DNA from: Streptomyces sp. 130
GTDB taxonomy: Bacteria > Actinomycetota > Actinomycetes > Streptomycetales > Streptomycetaceae
Direction of reading: 5' to 3'
Assembly (NCBI RefSeq): GCF_007096885.1
Contig: NZ_VJNO01000002.1
Coordinates: forward strand, 62,001-126,000
Length of the DNA: 64,000 bases
Positions 44,080-53,349 of this stretch are shown here, piece by piece; the first letter of the stretch is position 1; the number at the start of each line of letters is the position of its first letter. The position numbers and the translations under genes are program-made. A model generated the notes under the pieces. The model was not told where the DNA came from. It ran no database searches and saw nothing but the letters and a program-made list of their open reading frames with translations.

Positions 44080-44907
44080 TCAGCAGGCGTGCTCGGCGTA
44101 GCGGGACGCCACCTCCGCCAGGACCTCCGCGCCGTCCCTCGCCCACAGCGCCTCGTTGAAGATCTCCACCTCGACCGGGCCGTCGAAGCCCGTCGCCTCC
44201 ACCGCCTCGCGGAAGAAGCGGAAGTCGACGCTGCCGTCGCCGAGCTGGCCCCGGCCGAGCAGGACGCCCGCCGGGAGCGGGGTGATCCAGTCCGCGAGCT
44301 GGAAGGAGTGGATGCGGCCCGCCGCGCCGGCCCGCGCGATCTGGGCGGGGGCCTGGTCGTCCCACCACAGGTGGTACGTGTCCACGACCACGCCCACCCG
44401 GTCGGCCGGGAAGCGTTCGGCGAGGTCCAGGGCCTGGGAGAGCGTCGAGACCACGCAGCGGTCCGAGGCGAACATGGGGTGCAGGGGCTCGATGGCCAGC
44501 CGCACCCCGCGTTCGGCGGCGTAGGGGGCCAGCTCGGCCAGGGCGTCCGCGATGCGTTCGCGGGCGCCGTAGAGGTCCTTGCTGCCCTCCGGGAGGCCGC
44601 CCGAGACGAGGACCAGGGTGTCCGTGCCCACGCCCGCCGCCTCGTCCAGCGCGGCGCGGTTGTCGTCCAGGGCGCGGGCCCGTTCCGCCGGGTCCAGCGC
44701 GGTGAGGAAGCCGCCCCGGCACAGGCTGGTGACGGTCAGGCCGTGGTCGGCGAGGAGCCGGGCCGTCGCCTCGATCCCGTACGACTGCACCGGGGCCCGC
44801 CAGAGGCCGACCTTGTCGATGCCCGCCTTCGCGCAGCCCTCGGCCAGCTCCGGCAGCGACCACTGCTTGATGGTCTCCTGGTTGACGGAGAGACGGCCGT
44901 CGCTCAT
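44080..44907 (-). CDS. Sugar phosphate isomerase/epimerase family protein
   Basis: A 275-residue AP-endonuclease-2 TIM barrel. It has LAIEPLHPMFASDRCVVSTLSQ (metal-ligand Glu), VVDTYHLWWDD (Asp-x-Tyr-His), HSFQLADWITP and VEVEIFNE. It belongs to the xylose-isomerase-like group acting on keto-sugars or inositol derivatives. The ATG overlaps the stop of the DUF993 gene as ATGA. Substrate unknown. Confidence 0.85.
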   Translation of the reverse strand: MSDGRLSVNQETIKQWSLPELAEGCAKAGIDKVGLWRAPVQSYGIEATARLLADHGLTVTSLCRGGFLTALDPAERARALDDNRAALDEAAGVGTDTLVLVSGGLPEGSKDLYGARERIADALAELAPYAAERGVRLAIEPLHPMFASDRCVVSTLSQALDLAERFPADRVGVVVDTYHLWWDDQAPAQIARAGAAGRIHSFQLADWITPLPAGVLLGRGQLGDGSVDFRFFREAVEATGFDGPVEVEIFNEALWARDGAEVLAEVASRYAEHAC

Positions 44908-46049
44908 CGGGTGCCTCCCCGCACGGTCAGCAGCGCGCGCATCCTCGACTCCGCCAGCTCCGGGTCCGGGAACAGGCCGAGCCCGTCCGCGAGTTCGTAC
45001 GCCTTCGCCAGGTGCGGGAGCGAGCGGGCCGACTGGAGGCCGCCCACCATCGTGAAGTGGTCCTGGTGGCCCGCCAGCCAGGCCAGGAAGACCACGCCCG
45101 TCTTGTAGAAGCGGGTCGGCGCCTGGAAGAGGTGGCGGGACAACTCGACCGTGGGGTCGAGCAGTTCGCGGAAGCCCTTGGTGTCACCGGTGTCCAGCAC
45201 CCGTACCGCGTGCGCGGCCAGCGGGCCCAGCGGGTCGAAGATGCCGAGCAGCGCGTGGCTGAAGCCCCGGTCGTCGCCCGCGATCAGCTCCGGGTAGTTG
45301 AAGTCGTCCCCGGTGTAGCAGCGGACCCCGCCCGGCAGCCGGCGGCGCACGTCGATCTCGCGGTCCGCGTCGAGCAGCGACATCTTGATGCCGTCGACCT
45401 TGTCCGGGTGCTCCGCGATGACCTGGAGGAAGGTGTCGGTGGCCAGGTCCAGGTCGGTGGAGCCCCAGTAGCCTTCGAGCGCCGGGTCGAACATCGGGCC
45501 CAGCCAGTGCAGGACGACCGGTTCGGTGGCCTGGCGCAGCAGATGGGCGTACGTGTCCAGGTAGTCCTGGGGGCCCTTCGCGGCGGCGGCGAGCGCGCGG
45601 GAGGCCATCAGGATGGCCTGGGCGCCGCTCTCCTCGACCACGGCGAGCTGTTCCTCGTAGGCGGAGCGCACCTCGGCGAGCGTCGCCGGGCCGGGCGGCA
45701 GCTGGTCCGTGCCGACGCCGCAGGCGATGCGCCCGCCGACCGACTTCGCCTCGGCGGCCGAGCGGCGGATCAGCTCCTCGGCGCCCGCCCAGTCCAGGCC
45801 CATGCCTCGCTGGGCGGTGTCCATGGCCTCGGCCACGCCCAGCCCGTGCGACCAGAGGTGGCGGCGGAAGGCGAGGGTGGCGTCCCAGTCGACGGCGGCC
45901 GGGGAGTCCGGGGTGGTGTCGGCGTACGGGTCGGCCACGACGTGCGCGGCGGAGAAGACCGTACGGGAGGCGAGCGGCGTCCCCGTCGGGGCGAGGTCGA
46001 GCGGGGTGGCCCGGGGTTCGTACGGGCCCTGCGGGAGATGGATGGTCAC
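44904..46049 (-). CDS. DUF993 family protein (aldolase-like TIM barrel)
   Basis: A 381-residue protein matching DUF993, a relative of dihydrodipicolinate synthase. Key stretches: HLWSHGLGVAEAMDTAQRGMGL, ERIACGVGTDQLPPG-like segment, EPVVLHWLGPMFDP, KVDGIKMSLLDADREIDVRRRL (a Lys in the Schiff-base position) and CYTGDDFNYPELIAGD. It may split or hydrate a keto-acid sugar intermediate. GTG start at 46049. Coupled to the isomerase gene and 37 bp after the oxidoreductase gene. Confidence 0.82.
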   Translation of the reverse strand: MTIHLPQGPYEPRATPLDLAPTGTPLASRTVFSAAHVVADPYADTTPDSPAAVDWDATLAFRRHLWSHGLGVAEAMDTAQRGMGLDWAGAEELIRRSAAEAKSVGGRIACGVGTDQLPPGPATLAEVRSAYEEQLAVVEESGAQAILMASRALAAAAKGPQDYLDTYAHLLRQATEPVVLHWLGPMFDPALEGYWGSTDLDLATDTFLQVIAEHPDKVDGIKMSLLDADREIDVRRRLPGGVRCYTGDDFNYPELIAGDDRGFSHALLGIFDPLGPLAAHAVRVLDTGDTKGFRELLDPTVELSRHLFQAPTRFYKTGVVFLAWLAGHQDHFTMVGGLQSARSLPHLAKAYELADGLGLFPDPELAESRMRALLTVRGGTR

Positions 46050-46086
46050 GGGGACGGCTCCTGGGGTCCGTGAGGGGGGCGGCGGG

Positions 46087-47238
46087 TCACAGCGAGAGCT
46101 CCGGGACGTCCAGGCGGCGGCCCTCCGCGTGGGACTTCAGGCCGAGCTCCGCGAGCTGCACGCCACGGGCGCCCGCCATCAGGTCCCAGGTGTAGGGCTC
46201 GTCCAGCACGATGTGGCGCAGGAACAGCTCCCACTGGGCCTTGAAGCCGTTGTCGAAGACCGCGTTGTCCGGGACCTCCTGCCACTGGTCGCGGAAGGAC
46301 TCGGTGACCGGCAGGTCCGGATTCCAGACCGGCTTCGGGGTGGCCGAGCGGTGCTGGACGCGGCAGTTGCGCAGGCCGGCGACGGCGGAGCCGTGGGTGC
46401 CGTCCACCTGGAACTCGACCAGCTCGTCCCGGTTGACCCGGACCGCCCAGGAGGAGTTGATCTGGGCGACCGCGCCGCCCTCCAGCTGGAAGATGCCGTA
46501 GGCGGCGTCGTCGGCGGTCGCCGCGTAGGGCTCGCCGCGCTCGTCCCGGCGCTCCGGGATGTGGGTCTGGACGTGCGCCTGGACCGTGGTGACCCGGCCG
46601 AACAGCTCGTGGAGCACGTACTCCCAGTGCGGGAACATGTCCACGACGATGCCGCCGCCGTCCTCCGCGCGGTAGTTCCAGGAGGGGCGCTGGGCCTCCT
46701 GCCAGTCGCCCTCGAAGACCCAGTAGCCGAACTCGCCGCGCACGGACAGGATCTCGCCGAAGAAGCCGCCGTCGATGAGGCGCTTCAGCTTCAGCAGGCC
46801 CGGCAGGAAGATCTTGTCCTGGACGACGCCGTGCTTGATGCCGGCCTCCTGGGCGAGGCGGGCCAGGTCGAGGGCGCCCTCGACGTCCGTGGCGGTGGGC
46901 TTCTCGGTGTAGACGTGCTTGCCGGCGGCGACGGCCTTCTTGATCGCCTCGACCCGGGCCTGGGTGACCTGGGCGTCGAAGTAGATGTCGACGGTCTCGT
47001 CCGCGAGGACCGCGTCCAGGTCGGTGGACCACTCGGTCAGGCCGTGGCGGGCGGCCAGCTCCTCCAGGGCGTGGGCGCGGCGGCCGACCAGGATCGGCTC
47101 GGGCCACAGCACGTCGCCGCCGCCGAGGTCGAGGCCGCCCTGCTCGCGGATCGCGAGGATCGAGCGCACCAGGTGCTGCCGGTATCCCATGCGTCCCGTC
47201 ACGCCGTTCATGGCGATGCGCACTGTCCTGCGTGTCAC
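46087..47238 (-). CDS. Gfo/Idh/MocA family sugar oxidoreductase
   Basis: A 383-residue NAD(P)-dependent dehydrogenase. The N-terminal Rossmann part (VRIAMNGVTGRMGYRQHLVRS) has a GxxGxMG variant. AGKHVYTEKPTATDVEGA holds the EKP motif, and the C-terminal Gfo/Idh/MocA domain includes the GGGIVVDMFPHWEYVL segment. GTG start at 47238 behind GGAGGGA. First gene of a three-gene minus-strand unit, divergent from the LacI regulator. Probable oxidation of a sugar or inositol derivative. Confidence 0.87.
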   Translation of the reverse strand: MTRRTVRIAMNGVTGRMGYRQHLVRSILAIREQGGLDLGGGDVLWPEPILVGRRAHALEELAARHGLTEWSTDLDAVLADETVDIYFDAQVTQARVEAIKKAVAAGKHVYTEKPTATDVEGALDLARLAQEAGIKHGVVQDKIFLPGLLKLKRLIDGGFFGEILSVRGEFGYWVFEGDWQEAQRPSWNYRAEDGGGIVVDMFPHWEYVLHELFGRVTTVQAHVQTHIPERRDERGEPYAATADDAAYGIFQLEGGAVAQINSSWAVRVNRDELVEFQVDGTHGSAVAGLRNCRVQHRSATPKPVWNPDLPVTESFRDQWQEVPDNAVFDNGFKAQWELFLRHIVLDEPYTWDLMAGARGVQLAELGLKSHAEGRRLDVPELSL

Positions 47239-47262
47239 GAAAGTTCCCTCCGTACAGCCGTA

Positions 47263-47274
47263 GCAAGCGCTTTC
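47263..47274. promoter_or_regulatory. LacI-type operator
   Basis: GCAAGCGCTTTC contains the perfect AAGCGCTT core (47265-47272) with the central CG typical of LacI/GalR operators. It lies 25 bp before the oxidoreductase start and 83 bp before the divergent LacI-family gene, so one repressor could control both. Confidence 0.75.
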
Positions 47275-47356
47275 TATGCGGGATGACGCTAGCCTGCCGA
47301 CAGCGGCCCGGACAAGAGGGGGCCCGTCAATCGGTCACCGGCCACGGAGGAAAGCG

Positions 47357-48421
47357 ATGACAGTCACCCTGGCGGACGTGGCGGCCCGCGCCCGGGTGTC
47401 CCCGGCCACCGTCTCCCGTGTGCTGAACGGCAATTACCCGGTGGCGGCGTCCACCCGGGAGCGCGTCCTGCGCGCGGTGGACGACCTGGACTACGTGCTG
47501 AACGGGCAGGCCAGCGCCCTGGCGGCGGCGACCTCGGATCTGGTCGGCATCCTCGTCAACGACATCGCGGACCCGTTCTTCGGGATCATGGCGGGCGCCG
47601 CGCAGACCGAGATCGGCGGGCCGGGCGACGGGTCGGCGCGGGCGGGCGGCGAGAAGCTGGCGGTCGTCTGCAACACCGGGGGCTCCCCCGCCCGCGAGCT
47701 GACCTACCTCACCCTGCTCCAGCGCCAGCGCGCCGCCGCCGTCGTCCTCACCGGGGGCGCGGTGGAGAACCCGGAGCACCAGGCCGCGATGGCCGCGAAG
47801 CTGGCGAAGCTCGCGGAGGCGGGGACCCGGGTGGTGCTGTGCGGGCGGCCCCCGCTGCCGGACGGGGCGTCCGTGCCGACCGCGCTGGCCTTCGACAACC
47901 AGGGCGGCGCCCGGCGCCTGACCAACCATCTGCTCTCCCTGGGCCACCACCGGATCGGCTATGCCGCGGGCCCGCTGGAACGGACCACCACCCGCCACCG
48001 CCTGGCCGGTCACCGGGAGGCGATGCGTGCGGCGGGGGCGGCCGGGGACGAGGACCGGCTGACCGTGCACGGCTCGTACGACCGGGGCTCCGGCTACGAC
48101 GCGACGGTCGAACTCCTGCGCCGCGAACCGGGGATCACGGCGGTCGTCGCCGCGAACGACACGGTGGCGCTCGGCGCGGCGGCGGCGATCCGCGACCGGG
48201 GGCTGCGCATCCCCCAGGACATCTCGGTGGCCGGCTTCGACGACCTGCCGTTCTCCGTGGACGCGGTCCCGGCCCTGACGACCGTGCGGCTGCCGCTCTT
48301 CGAGGCGGGGGCGCGGGCGGGCCGGCTGGCCATGGGCAAGGAGGACCCGCCGCCGGGCGGCATCGCGCTGATCCCGGCCGAGCTGATGGTGCGCGGCTCG
48401 ACGGGGGCGCCCCGGGGGTGA
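47357..48421 (+). CDS. LacI family transcriptional regulator
   Basis: A 354-residue repressor. The DNA-binding head is VTLADVAARARVSPATVSRVLNGNYPVAASTRERV with hinge helix QASALAAATSD. The periplasmic-binding-like sensor contains GILVNDIADPFFGIM, TRVVLCGRPPL and the C-terminal SVAGFDDLPFSVDAVPALTTV. ATG behind GGAGG. It presumably represses the divergent sugar-catabolic unit and itself. Confidence 0.9.
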   Translation: MTVTLADVAARARVSPATVSRVLNGNYPVAASTRERVLRAVDDLDYVLNGQASALAAATSDLVGILVNDIADPFFGIMAGAAQTEIGGPGDGSARAGGEKLAVVCNTGGSPARELTYLTLLQRQRAAAVVLTGGAVENPEHQAAMAAKLAKLAEAGTRVVLCGRPPLPDGASVPTALAFDNQGGARRLTNHLLSLGHHRIGYAAGPLERTTTRHRLAGHREAMRAAGAAGDEDRLTVHGSYDRGSGYDATVELLRREPGITAVVAANDTVALGAAAAIRDRGLRIPQDISVAGFDDLPFSVDAVPALTTVRLPLFEAGARAGRLAMGKEDPPPGGIALIPAELMVRGSTGAPRG

Positions 48422-48489
48422 GTCCGGGCCGCGTGCCGGGGTACACGTGAGGGCCACCGCCCTCGTGCATCGACGGAAGGACCACGCAC

Positions 48490-49278
48490 GTGAAGCTCGC
48501 TTTCTCCACCCTCGGGGTGCCGGGGCTGCCCATGCCCGAGGTCGTCCGGCTGGCCGCCGGCCACGGCTACCAGGGGGTCGAGCTGCGCGCCCACCCCGAG
48601 GAGCCGGTGCACCTGGGGCTCGGCGCGTCCGAACGGGCCGCCGTGCGCGCGGAGTTCGAGCGGGGCGGGGTGGAGGTCCTGGCCGTCGCCGGGTACGCGA
48701 AGGTCGCCGCCGGGGGCGACGACCAGCCGGTCCTGGACGAGCTGGCCGCGCTGACCGAGCTGGCCCGGGACCTGGGCGCGTCGTACGTCCGGGTGTTCCC
48801 CGGCGGCGGCGGCCAGGACCCGGAGGAGGCCGACGCGGTCGCCGCGCGCCGGCTGGGCGCGACCGCTCCGTACGCCGCCGACCTGGGCGTACGCGTCCTG
48901 CTGGAGACCCATGACTCGCACCGGGCGGGGGCCGACGTGGCGCGGGTGGCCGGCACGGTGGGGCACAAGAGCATCGGCGCGCTGTGGGACGTCATGCACA
49001 CCTGGCTGGCGGGCGAGGAGCCGGTGGCCAGTCACGCGGTGCTGGCCCCGCACCTCGGCTACGTACAGGTGAAGGACATCGCGTCGGCGGACGGCACCGC
49101 GCCGCTCGCGCTCGGGGCCGGGGTGCTGCCGCTGCGGGCGTGCCTGGACACGCTGGACCCGGACGGCTGGGTCTGCTGGGAGTACGAGAAGCGCTGGTAC
49201 CCGGGGGCGGCGGAGCTGCCGGGGCTGCTGGGCGCGGGGCGCGAGCACCTGCTGCGGCTGGGCGCGCCCAAGCAGTAA
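48490..49278 (+). CDS. Sugar phosphate isomerase/epimerase family protein
   Basis: A 262-residue TIM barrel: MKLAFSTLGVPGLPMPEVVRL, YQGVELRAHPEEPVHLGL, VLLETHDSHRAGADVARV (catalytic Glu), ALWDVMHTWLAGEEP (Asp…His) and HLGYVQVKDI. GTG start at 48490. It follows the LacI gene in the same direction and likely acts in the same sugar pathway as the other isomerase at 44080-44907. Confidence 0.85.
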   Translation: MKLAFSTLGVPGLPMPEVVRLAAGHGYQGVELRAHPEEPVHLGLGASERAAVRAEFERGGVEVLAVAGYAKVAAGGDDQPVLDELAALTELARDLGASYVRVFPGGGGQDPEEADAVAARRLGATAPYAADLGVRVLLETHDSHRAGADVARVAGTVGHKSIGALWDVMHTWLAGEEPVASHAVLAPHLGYVQVKDIASADGTAPLALGAGVLPLRACLDTLDPDGWVCWEYEKRWYPGAAELPGLLGAGREHLLRLGAPKQ

Positions 49279-49336
49279 GCGGTACCGGACGGGCCGGGCG
49301 GCGGGGCCCCGGACGCGCTCGAAACGGCCCGCACCC

Positions 49337-49386
49337 TTGACCGGAAGTTATTTTCTGGATATCCGTGCTCCTTGGAAGTTTCTTTC
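49337..49386 (+). promoter_or_regulatory. Promoter with paired operator-like repeats before the GH3 gene
   Basis: A -35 TTGACC (49337-49342) is followed by GGAAGTTATTTTC (49343-49355) in the spacer and a weak -10 TATCCG near 49360. A second copy, GGAAGTTTCTTTC (49374-49386), shares 11 of 13 bases and starts 31 bp later. Two sites three helical turns apart, one between the promoter elements, suggest repression of the glycosidase. The pattern resembles GGAAAGTTTCC-type sites found before Streptomyces polysaccharide hydrolases. Confidence 0.5.
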
Positions 49387-49422
49387 ACCCCCTCGTCACC
49401 GAGAACGGCCGAAGGAGCTCAC

Positions 49423-51273
49423 GTGCACCACCGCACCTCCAGACGCACCCTCCTCACCGCCACCGCCGCCACCGCCGTCGCGGCGGCGGCGGGCATGGCG
49501 ACCGCCCCAGGAGCCCTCGCCTCCCCGGGCTCCGCGCACAGCAGCCACGACTCCGCCGCCACGACCCGGCGGCTGAAGCGGCTCATCTCCCGGATGAGCC
49601 TGGAGGAGAAGGTCGGCCAGCTCTTCGTCATGCGGGTGTACGGGCACTCCGCCACCGAGCCCGACCAGGCCGACATCGACGCCAACCTCGCCGAGATCGG
49701 GGTGCGCACGGCCGCCGAGCTGATCGCCAAGTACCACGTCGGCGGGATCATCTACTTCGCCTGGGCCCACAACACCCGCGACCCGCACCAGATCGCCGAG
49801 CTCTCCAACGGCATCCAGCGCGCGGGCCTCGCCGGCCCGTCCCGCATCCCGCTGCTCATCTCCACCGACCAGGAGCACGGCATCGTCTGCCGCGTCGGCG
49901 AGCCCGCCACGCTGATGCCGGGCGCGATGGCGCTGGGCGCGGGCGGTTCGCGCTCCGACGCCCGCAGGGCCGGGCAGATCGCGGGCGCCGAGCTGGCGGC
50001 GATCGGGATCAACCAGAACTACGCGCCGGACGCCGACGTCAACGTGAATCCGGCCAACCCGGTCATCGGCGTCCGCTCCTTCGGCTCGGACCCGCAGTCC
50101 GTGGCCGGGATGGTCGCCGCGCAGGTGAAGGGGTATCAGAGCGCCGGGATCGCCTCCACGGCCAAGCACTTCCCGGGCCACGGCGACACGAGCACCGACA
50201 GCCACACGGGCCTGCCGGTCATCGGCCACACCCGGGAGCAGTGGGCGGAGCTGGACGCGCCGCCGTTCCGGGCGGCCATCGCGGCGGGCATCGACTCGAT
50301 CATGACCGCGCACATCGTGGTGCCCGCGCTCGACCCGGCCGAGGACCCGGCGACCCTCTCGAAGCCGATCCTCACCGGCATCCTGCGCGAGGAGCTGGGC
50401 TACGACGGGGTCGTGGTCACCGACTCGCTCGGCATGGAGGGCGTGCGCACGAAGTACGGGGACGACCGGGTGCCGGTGCTCGCGCTCCAGGCGGGCGTGG
50501 ACCAGCTGCTGAACCCGCCGAGCCTGGACGTCTCGTGGAACGCGCTGCTGGCCGCCGTGAAGAGCGGTGAGGTCAGCGAGGCCCGGCTCGACGAATCGAT
50601 CCTGCGCATCCTGCGCCTGAAGACGAAGCTGGGGCTCTTCGACCAGCCGTTCGTCTCCGGGCACGGGGTGGACCGTACGGTCGGCACCCGGGCGCATCTG
50701 GCCGCCGCCGACCGGATCGCCGAGCGCACGACGACCCTGCTGGCCAACGAGGGCGGGCTGCTGCCGCTGTCGCGCCGCTCGCACCGCAACCTGCTGGTGG
50801 TGGGCGCCGACCCGGCCTCGCCCTCGGGCACCACGGGCCCGCCGACGACGACGCTGGCCGAGGCGTTCAACGAGCTGGGCTTCACCGCGACCGCGCTGTC
50901 CACCGGGACCGCGCCCGGCAAGGCGGCCATCGACGCGGCGGTGGCGGCGGCGCGGGGCAAGGACGCGGTGGTGGTGGGGACGTACAACGTCTCGGCGACC
51001 AGCTCGCAGCGCACCCTGGTCAGCGCGCTGGCCGCGACGGGCGTCCCGGTGGTCACGATCGCCATCCGCAATCCGTACGACATCGCGCGGCTGGCGGGCA
51101 CCGGGCACAAGGCGCACCTGGCCGCGTACTCCTGGACCGACGTCGAACTGCGCGCGGCGGCCCGGGTGATCGCGGGCCGGGCCCGGCCGGAGGGGAAGCT
51201 CCCGGTGCCGGTGCAGCGGGCGGACGACCCGTCGCAGGTGCTGTATCCGGTGGGGTACGGGCTGACGTACTGA
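49423..51273 (+). CDS. Exported glycoside hydrolase family 3 enzyme (NagZ-like beta-N-acetylhexosaminidase)
   Basis: 616 residues. A twin-arginine signal (SRRTLLTATAATAVAAAAG) ends near ALAS. The GH3 N-domain has RMSLEEKVGQLF, STDQEHG, the NagZ-type KHFPGHGDTSTDSHTGLP and the nucleophile Asp in VVVTDSLGMEGV. A C-terminal GH3_C-like domain runs from about residue 430 (TTLLANEGGLLPLSRRS) to the end. The KHFPGHG loop favours N-acetylglucosaminidase activity on cell-wall or chitin fragments. I chose GTG 49423 behind AAGGAG. Confidence 0.9.
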   Translation: MHHRTSRRTLLTATAATAVAAAAGMATAPGALASPGSAHSSHDSAATTRRLKRLISRMSLEEKVGQLFVMRVYGHSATEPDQADIDANLAEIGVRTAAELIAKYHVGGIIYFAWAHNTRDPHQIAELSNGIQRAGLAGPSRIPLLISTDQEHGIVCRVGEPATLMPGAMALGAGGSRSDARRAGQIAGAELAAIGINQNYAPDADVNVNPANPVIGVRSFGSDPQSVAGMVAAQVKGYQSAGIASTAKHFPGHGDTSTDSHTGLPVIGHTREQWAELDAPPFRAAIAAGIDSIMTAHIVVPALDPAEDPATLSKPILTGILREELGYDGVVVTDSLGMEGVRTKYGDDRVPVLALQAGVDQLLNPPSLDVSWNALLAAVKSGEVSEARLDESILRILRLKTKLGLFDQPFVSGHGVDRTVGTRAHLAAADRIAERTTTLLANEGGLLPLSRRSHRNLLVVGADPASPSGTTGPPTTTLAEAFNELGFTATALSTGTAPGKAAIDAAVAAARGKDAVVVGTYNVSATSSQRTLVSALAATGVPVVTIAIRNPYDIARLAGTGHKAHLAAYSWTDVELRAAARVIAGRARPEGKLPVPVQRADDPSQVLYPVGYGLTY

Positions 51274-51279
51274 CCGCTT

Positions 51280-51319
51280 CCCGCCCCGGCGGCCGTGGTG
51301 ACACGGCCGCCGGGGCGGG
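51280..51319. terminator. 18-bp hairpin between convergent genes
   Basis: Arms 51280-51297 and 51302-51319 are perfectly complementary (18 bp) around GTGA. It lies directly after the GH3 stop and just past the stop of the convergent peptidase gene, serving both. Confidence 0.9.
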
Positions 51320-51325
51320 TCCGTG

Positions 51326-52801
51326 TCAGGGGCGCCGGACGCCGAGGCGGTGGTCGGTCGTCAGCTCCTTGCCGTCGAGCCGCGCGTCGAACTTCGCGAG
51401 CGGCTTCGCCTTGGACTCGTCCTGCCGCACGGCGGCCGGGGCGACGCCCGCCCAGCGCAGGATCGCGGCGGTGGCCGTGGCGTTCTCCGAGGGCGTGAGG
51501 CCCGCGACGTTCGAGCCGTGGTTCCCGCCGGGCACGGTGAACACATAGCTGTCACGGGCGCCCGCCCCGAGCCGGAAGCGCTCGGCGCCCCACGGGTCGT
51601 TCTCGCCGTAGACGTACAGCATGTGCGTGGCGTGGTGCTTCACCCAGGTGTCGACGTCGCGCATCACCGACGGCTGGAACTTCATCGGGATCGAGCGCGG
51701 TACGAAGTTGCGCGGCGGCTGGTAGCCGTAGCGGCTCAGCTTCCCCAGCCAGGGCTGCTCGATGTCGGGCGAGCCGAGCTGGGTGCCCGCCTGGTAGTAG
51801 TACGGCGTGTAGTTGGCCAGGCCCTGGTCGGTGTAGGCGGAGAAGCCGGAGATCGCGTCGACCGAGTCCCAGATCTCCTGGTCGGTGGCCTTCTTCGCGT
51901 CGGCCGGGAGGCCGTCGCAGTCGGCGAGCAGGCTGTACTGCCAGAACGCCCACACGTAGTCCATGACGACGGCCTCGTACGCCTTGTCCAGCGAGCCGAC
52001 GGTGTCGAAGGTGTATCCCTTGTCGGCGGCGTACCGGGCGTACTTCTCCTCCAGCGGCGCGCGGCGCACCAGTGCCTCGCGCTGTACGCCCCCGAGCTTG
52101 TCGCGGCACTCCTTGGTGCCGACGCTCGCGAAGAACCGGTCGTACGCCGAGTCCTCCTTGTTCACCACGTCGTTGGGGGCGACATAGGCGACGACACCGT
52201 CCATGTCCTTCGGGTAGAAGCGCTCGTAGTACGTGGCGGTCATGCCGCCCTTGGAGCCGCCGGTGGTCAGCCAGTTCTCGGAGTAGATCCGCTTGAGCGC
52301 GGTGAAGACGCGGTGCTGGTCGCTGGCCGCCTGCCAGATGTCGAGCTTGGACCAGTCGGCGGGCGAGGGGCGCGACGGGGTGAAGAAGCGGTACTCCAGC
52401 GAGACCTGGTTGCCGTCGATGATCCGGGTGGGCTCGGAGCGGCTGGGGTTGGTCGAGACGTTGTAGCCGCCGGTGTAGAAGACCGTGGGGCGGGAGGTGT
52501 CCTTGTGCAGCAGGGTGATGCGCTGCTGGAACGTTCCCTTGGACGGGTGGCGGTGGTCGACGGGCTGGGTGTAGTTGAGGACGAAGTAGCGGTAGCCCGC
52601 GTAGGGCTTCTCCTCGATGAGACTCATGCCCGGGATGGCCAGGATGCGGTCCTTGATGTCCGTGCTCGTCCCGCTGTCGCTCACAGCGGTACCGAACGGT
52701 GCCGGTACGGCGGCGGTGGCCGCCCCGGCGGAGGCACCCGTCGCACTCACCGTGCCGATGAGCACCGCGAGCGACAGGATTCCTCTGAGCGCCTTGCGCA
52801 T
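51326..52801 (-). CDS. Secreted serine peptidase, S37 (PS-10/prolyl tri-tetrapeptidyl aminopeptidase) type
   Basis: 491 residues with a Sec signal (ALRGILSLAVLIGTVSATGASAG). The mature enzyme has YFVLNYTQPVDHRHPSKGTFQQR, a GxSxGG nucleophile elbow in TTGGSKGGMTATYYERFYP, YVYGENDPWGAERF with the acidic residue and PGGNHGSNVAGL with the catalytic His. The whole matches the Streptomyces S37 family that removes N-terminal tri- or tetrapeptides outside the cell. ATG at 52801 behind GGGGAGG. Confidence 0.88.
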   Translation of the reverse strand: MRKALRGILSLAVLIGTVSATGASAGAATAAVPAPFGTAVSDSGTSTDIKDRILAIPGMSLIEEKPYAGYRYFVLNYTQPVDHRHPSKGTFQQRITLLHKDTSRPTVFYTGGYNVSTNPSRSEPTRIIDGNQVSLEYRFFTPSRPSPADWSKLDIWQAASDQHRVFTALKRIYSENWLTTGGSKGGMTATYYERFYPKDMDGVVAYVAPNDVVNKEDSAYDRFFASVGTKECRDKLGGVQREALVRRAPLEEKYARYAADKGYTFDTVGSLDKAYEAVVMDYVWAFWQYSLLADCDGLPADAKKATDQEIWDSVDAISGFSAYTDQGLANYTPYYYQAGTQLGSPDIEQPWLGKLSRYGYQPPRNFVPRSIPMKFQPSVMRDVDTWVKHHATHMLYVYGENDPWGAERFRLGAGARDSYVFTVPGGNHGSNVAGLTPSENATATAAILRWAGVAPAAVRQDESKAKPLAKFDARLDGKELTTDHRLGVRRP

Positions 52802-52932
52802 ACGTGTCCTCCCCTGAGCCGCCTCCGGAGTCCCGTGAGACGCCTCTCGGTCCACAGCTGACGCGGTGAACCTAGCGGGGCGGCACGCGCACCACCAGAC
52901 CCCGTTGCCGGGCCGCGGGAGGTGTCACCCCG

Positions 52933-53349
52933 TCAGCACAGAATCCACCCCGTGCGCGCGCCCTTGCCGTCGACCTTGCCGGAGACCCGCACGCACCGGT
53001 TCAGCGCGTGGACGGTCACCGGGCCGGCCCGCCGGGTGTAACGGCCGCTGTCGGTGACGGGGAGGCCGCCGCGCGGCTGGATGGTCACCGCCATGGGGCG
53101 GCGCTTGCCGGGTCCGGCGGCGACGGCGGTGACGCAGGCGTAGGCACGCGACTTGTAGACGCGCACCTCGCCCGTCGCGAACTTGACGGTCTTCTTCGGG
53201 CGCCCGGCGCAGACCGAGGCCGCGTCGGCGCTCCCCGCGACCGCCCCGCCGGTCACCAGTGCGAGGGCGGTGGTCAGGGCGAGGGCCACGGCATGGCGGC
53301 GGCGCCCGCGCCGCGCACCCCGGACGTGTCCTTCGGTCCCTCTGGTCAC
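52933..53349 (-). CDS. Small secreted protein, unknown function
   Basis: 138 residues. A basic N-terminus with RRGRRRHA and a hydrophobic core (VALALTTALALVTGGAVAGSADA) form a signal peptide. The mature part of about 95 residues has three cysteines (SVCAGRP, YACVTAV, NRCVRVSG) and a fourth at the C-terminus (GWILC), so two disulfides are likely. Rich in Lys, Arg, Val and Thr, beta-strand-like. GTG start. No family recognised. Confidence 0.7.
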   Translation of the reverse strand: MTRGTEGHVRGARRGRRRHAVALALTTALALVTGGAVAGSADAASVCAGRPKKTVKFATGEVRVYKSRAYACVTAVAAGPGKRRPMAVTIQPRGGLPVTDSGRYTRRAGPVTVHALNRCVRVSGKVDGKGARTGWILC

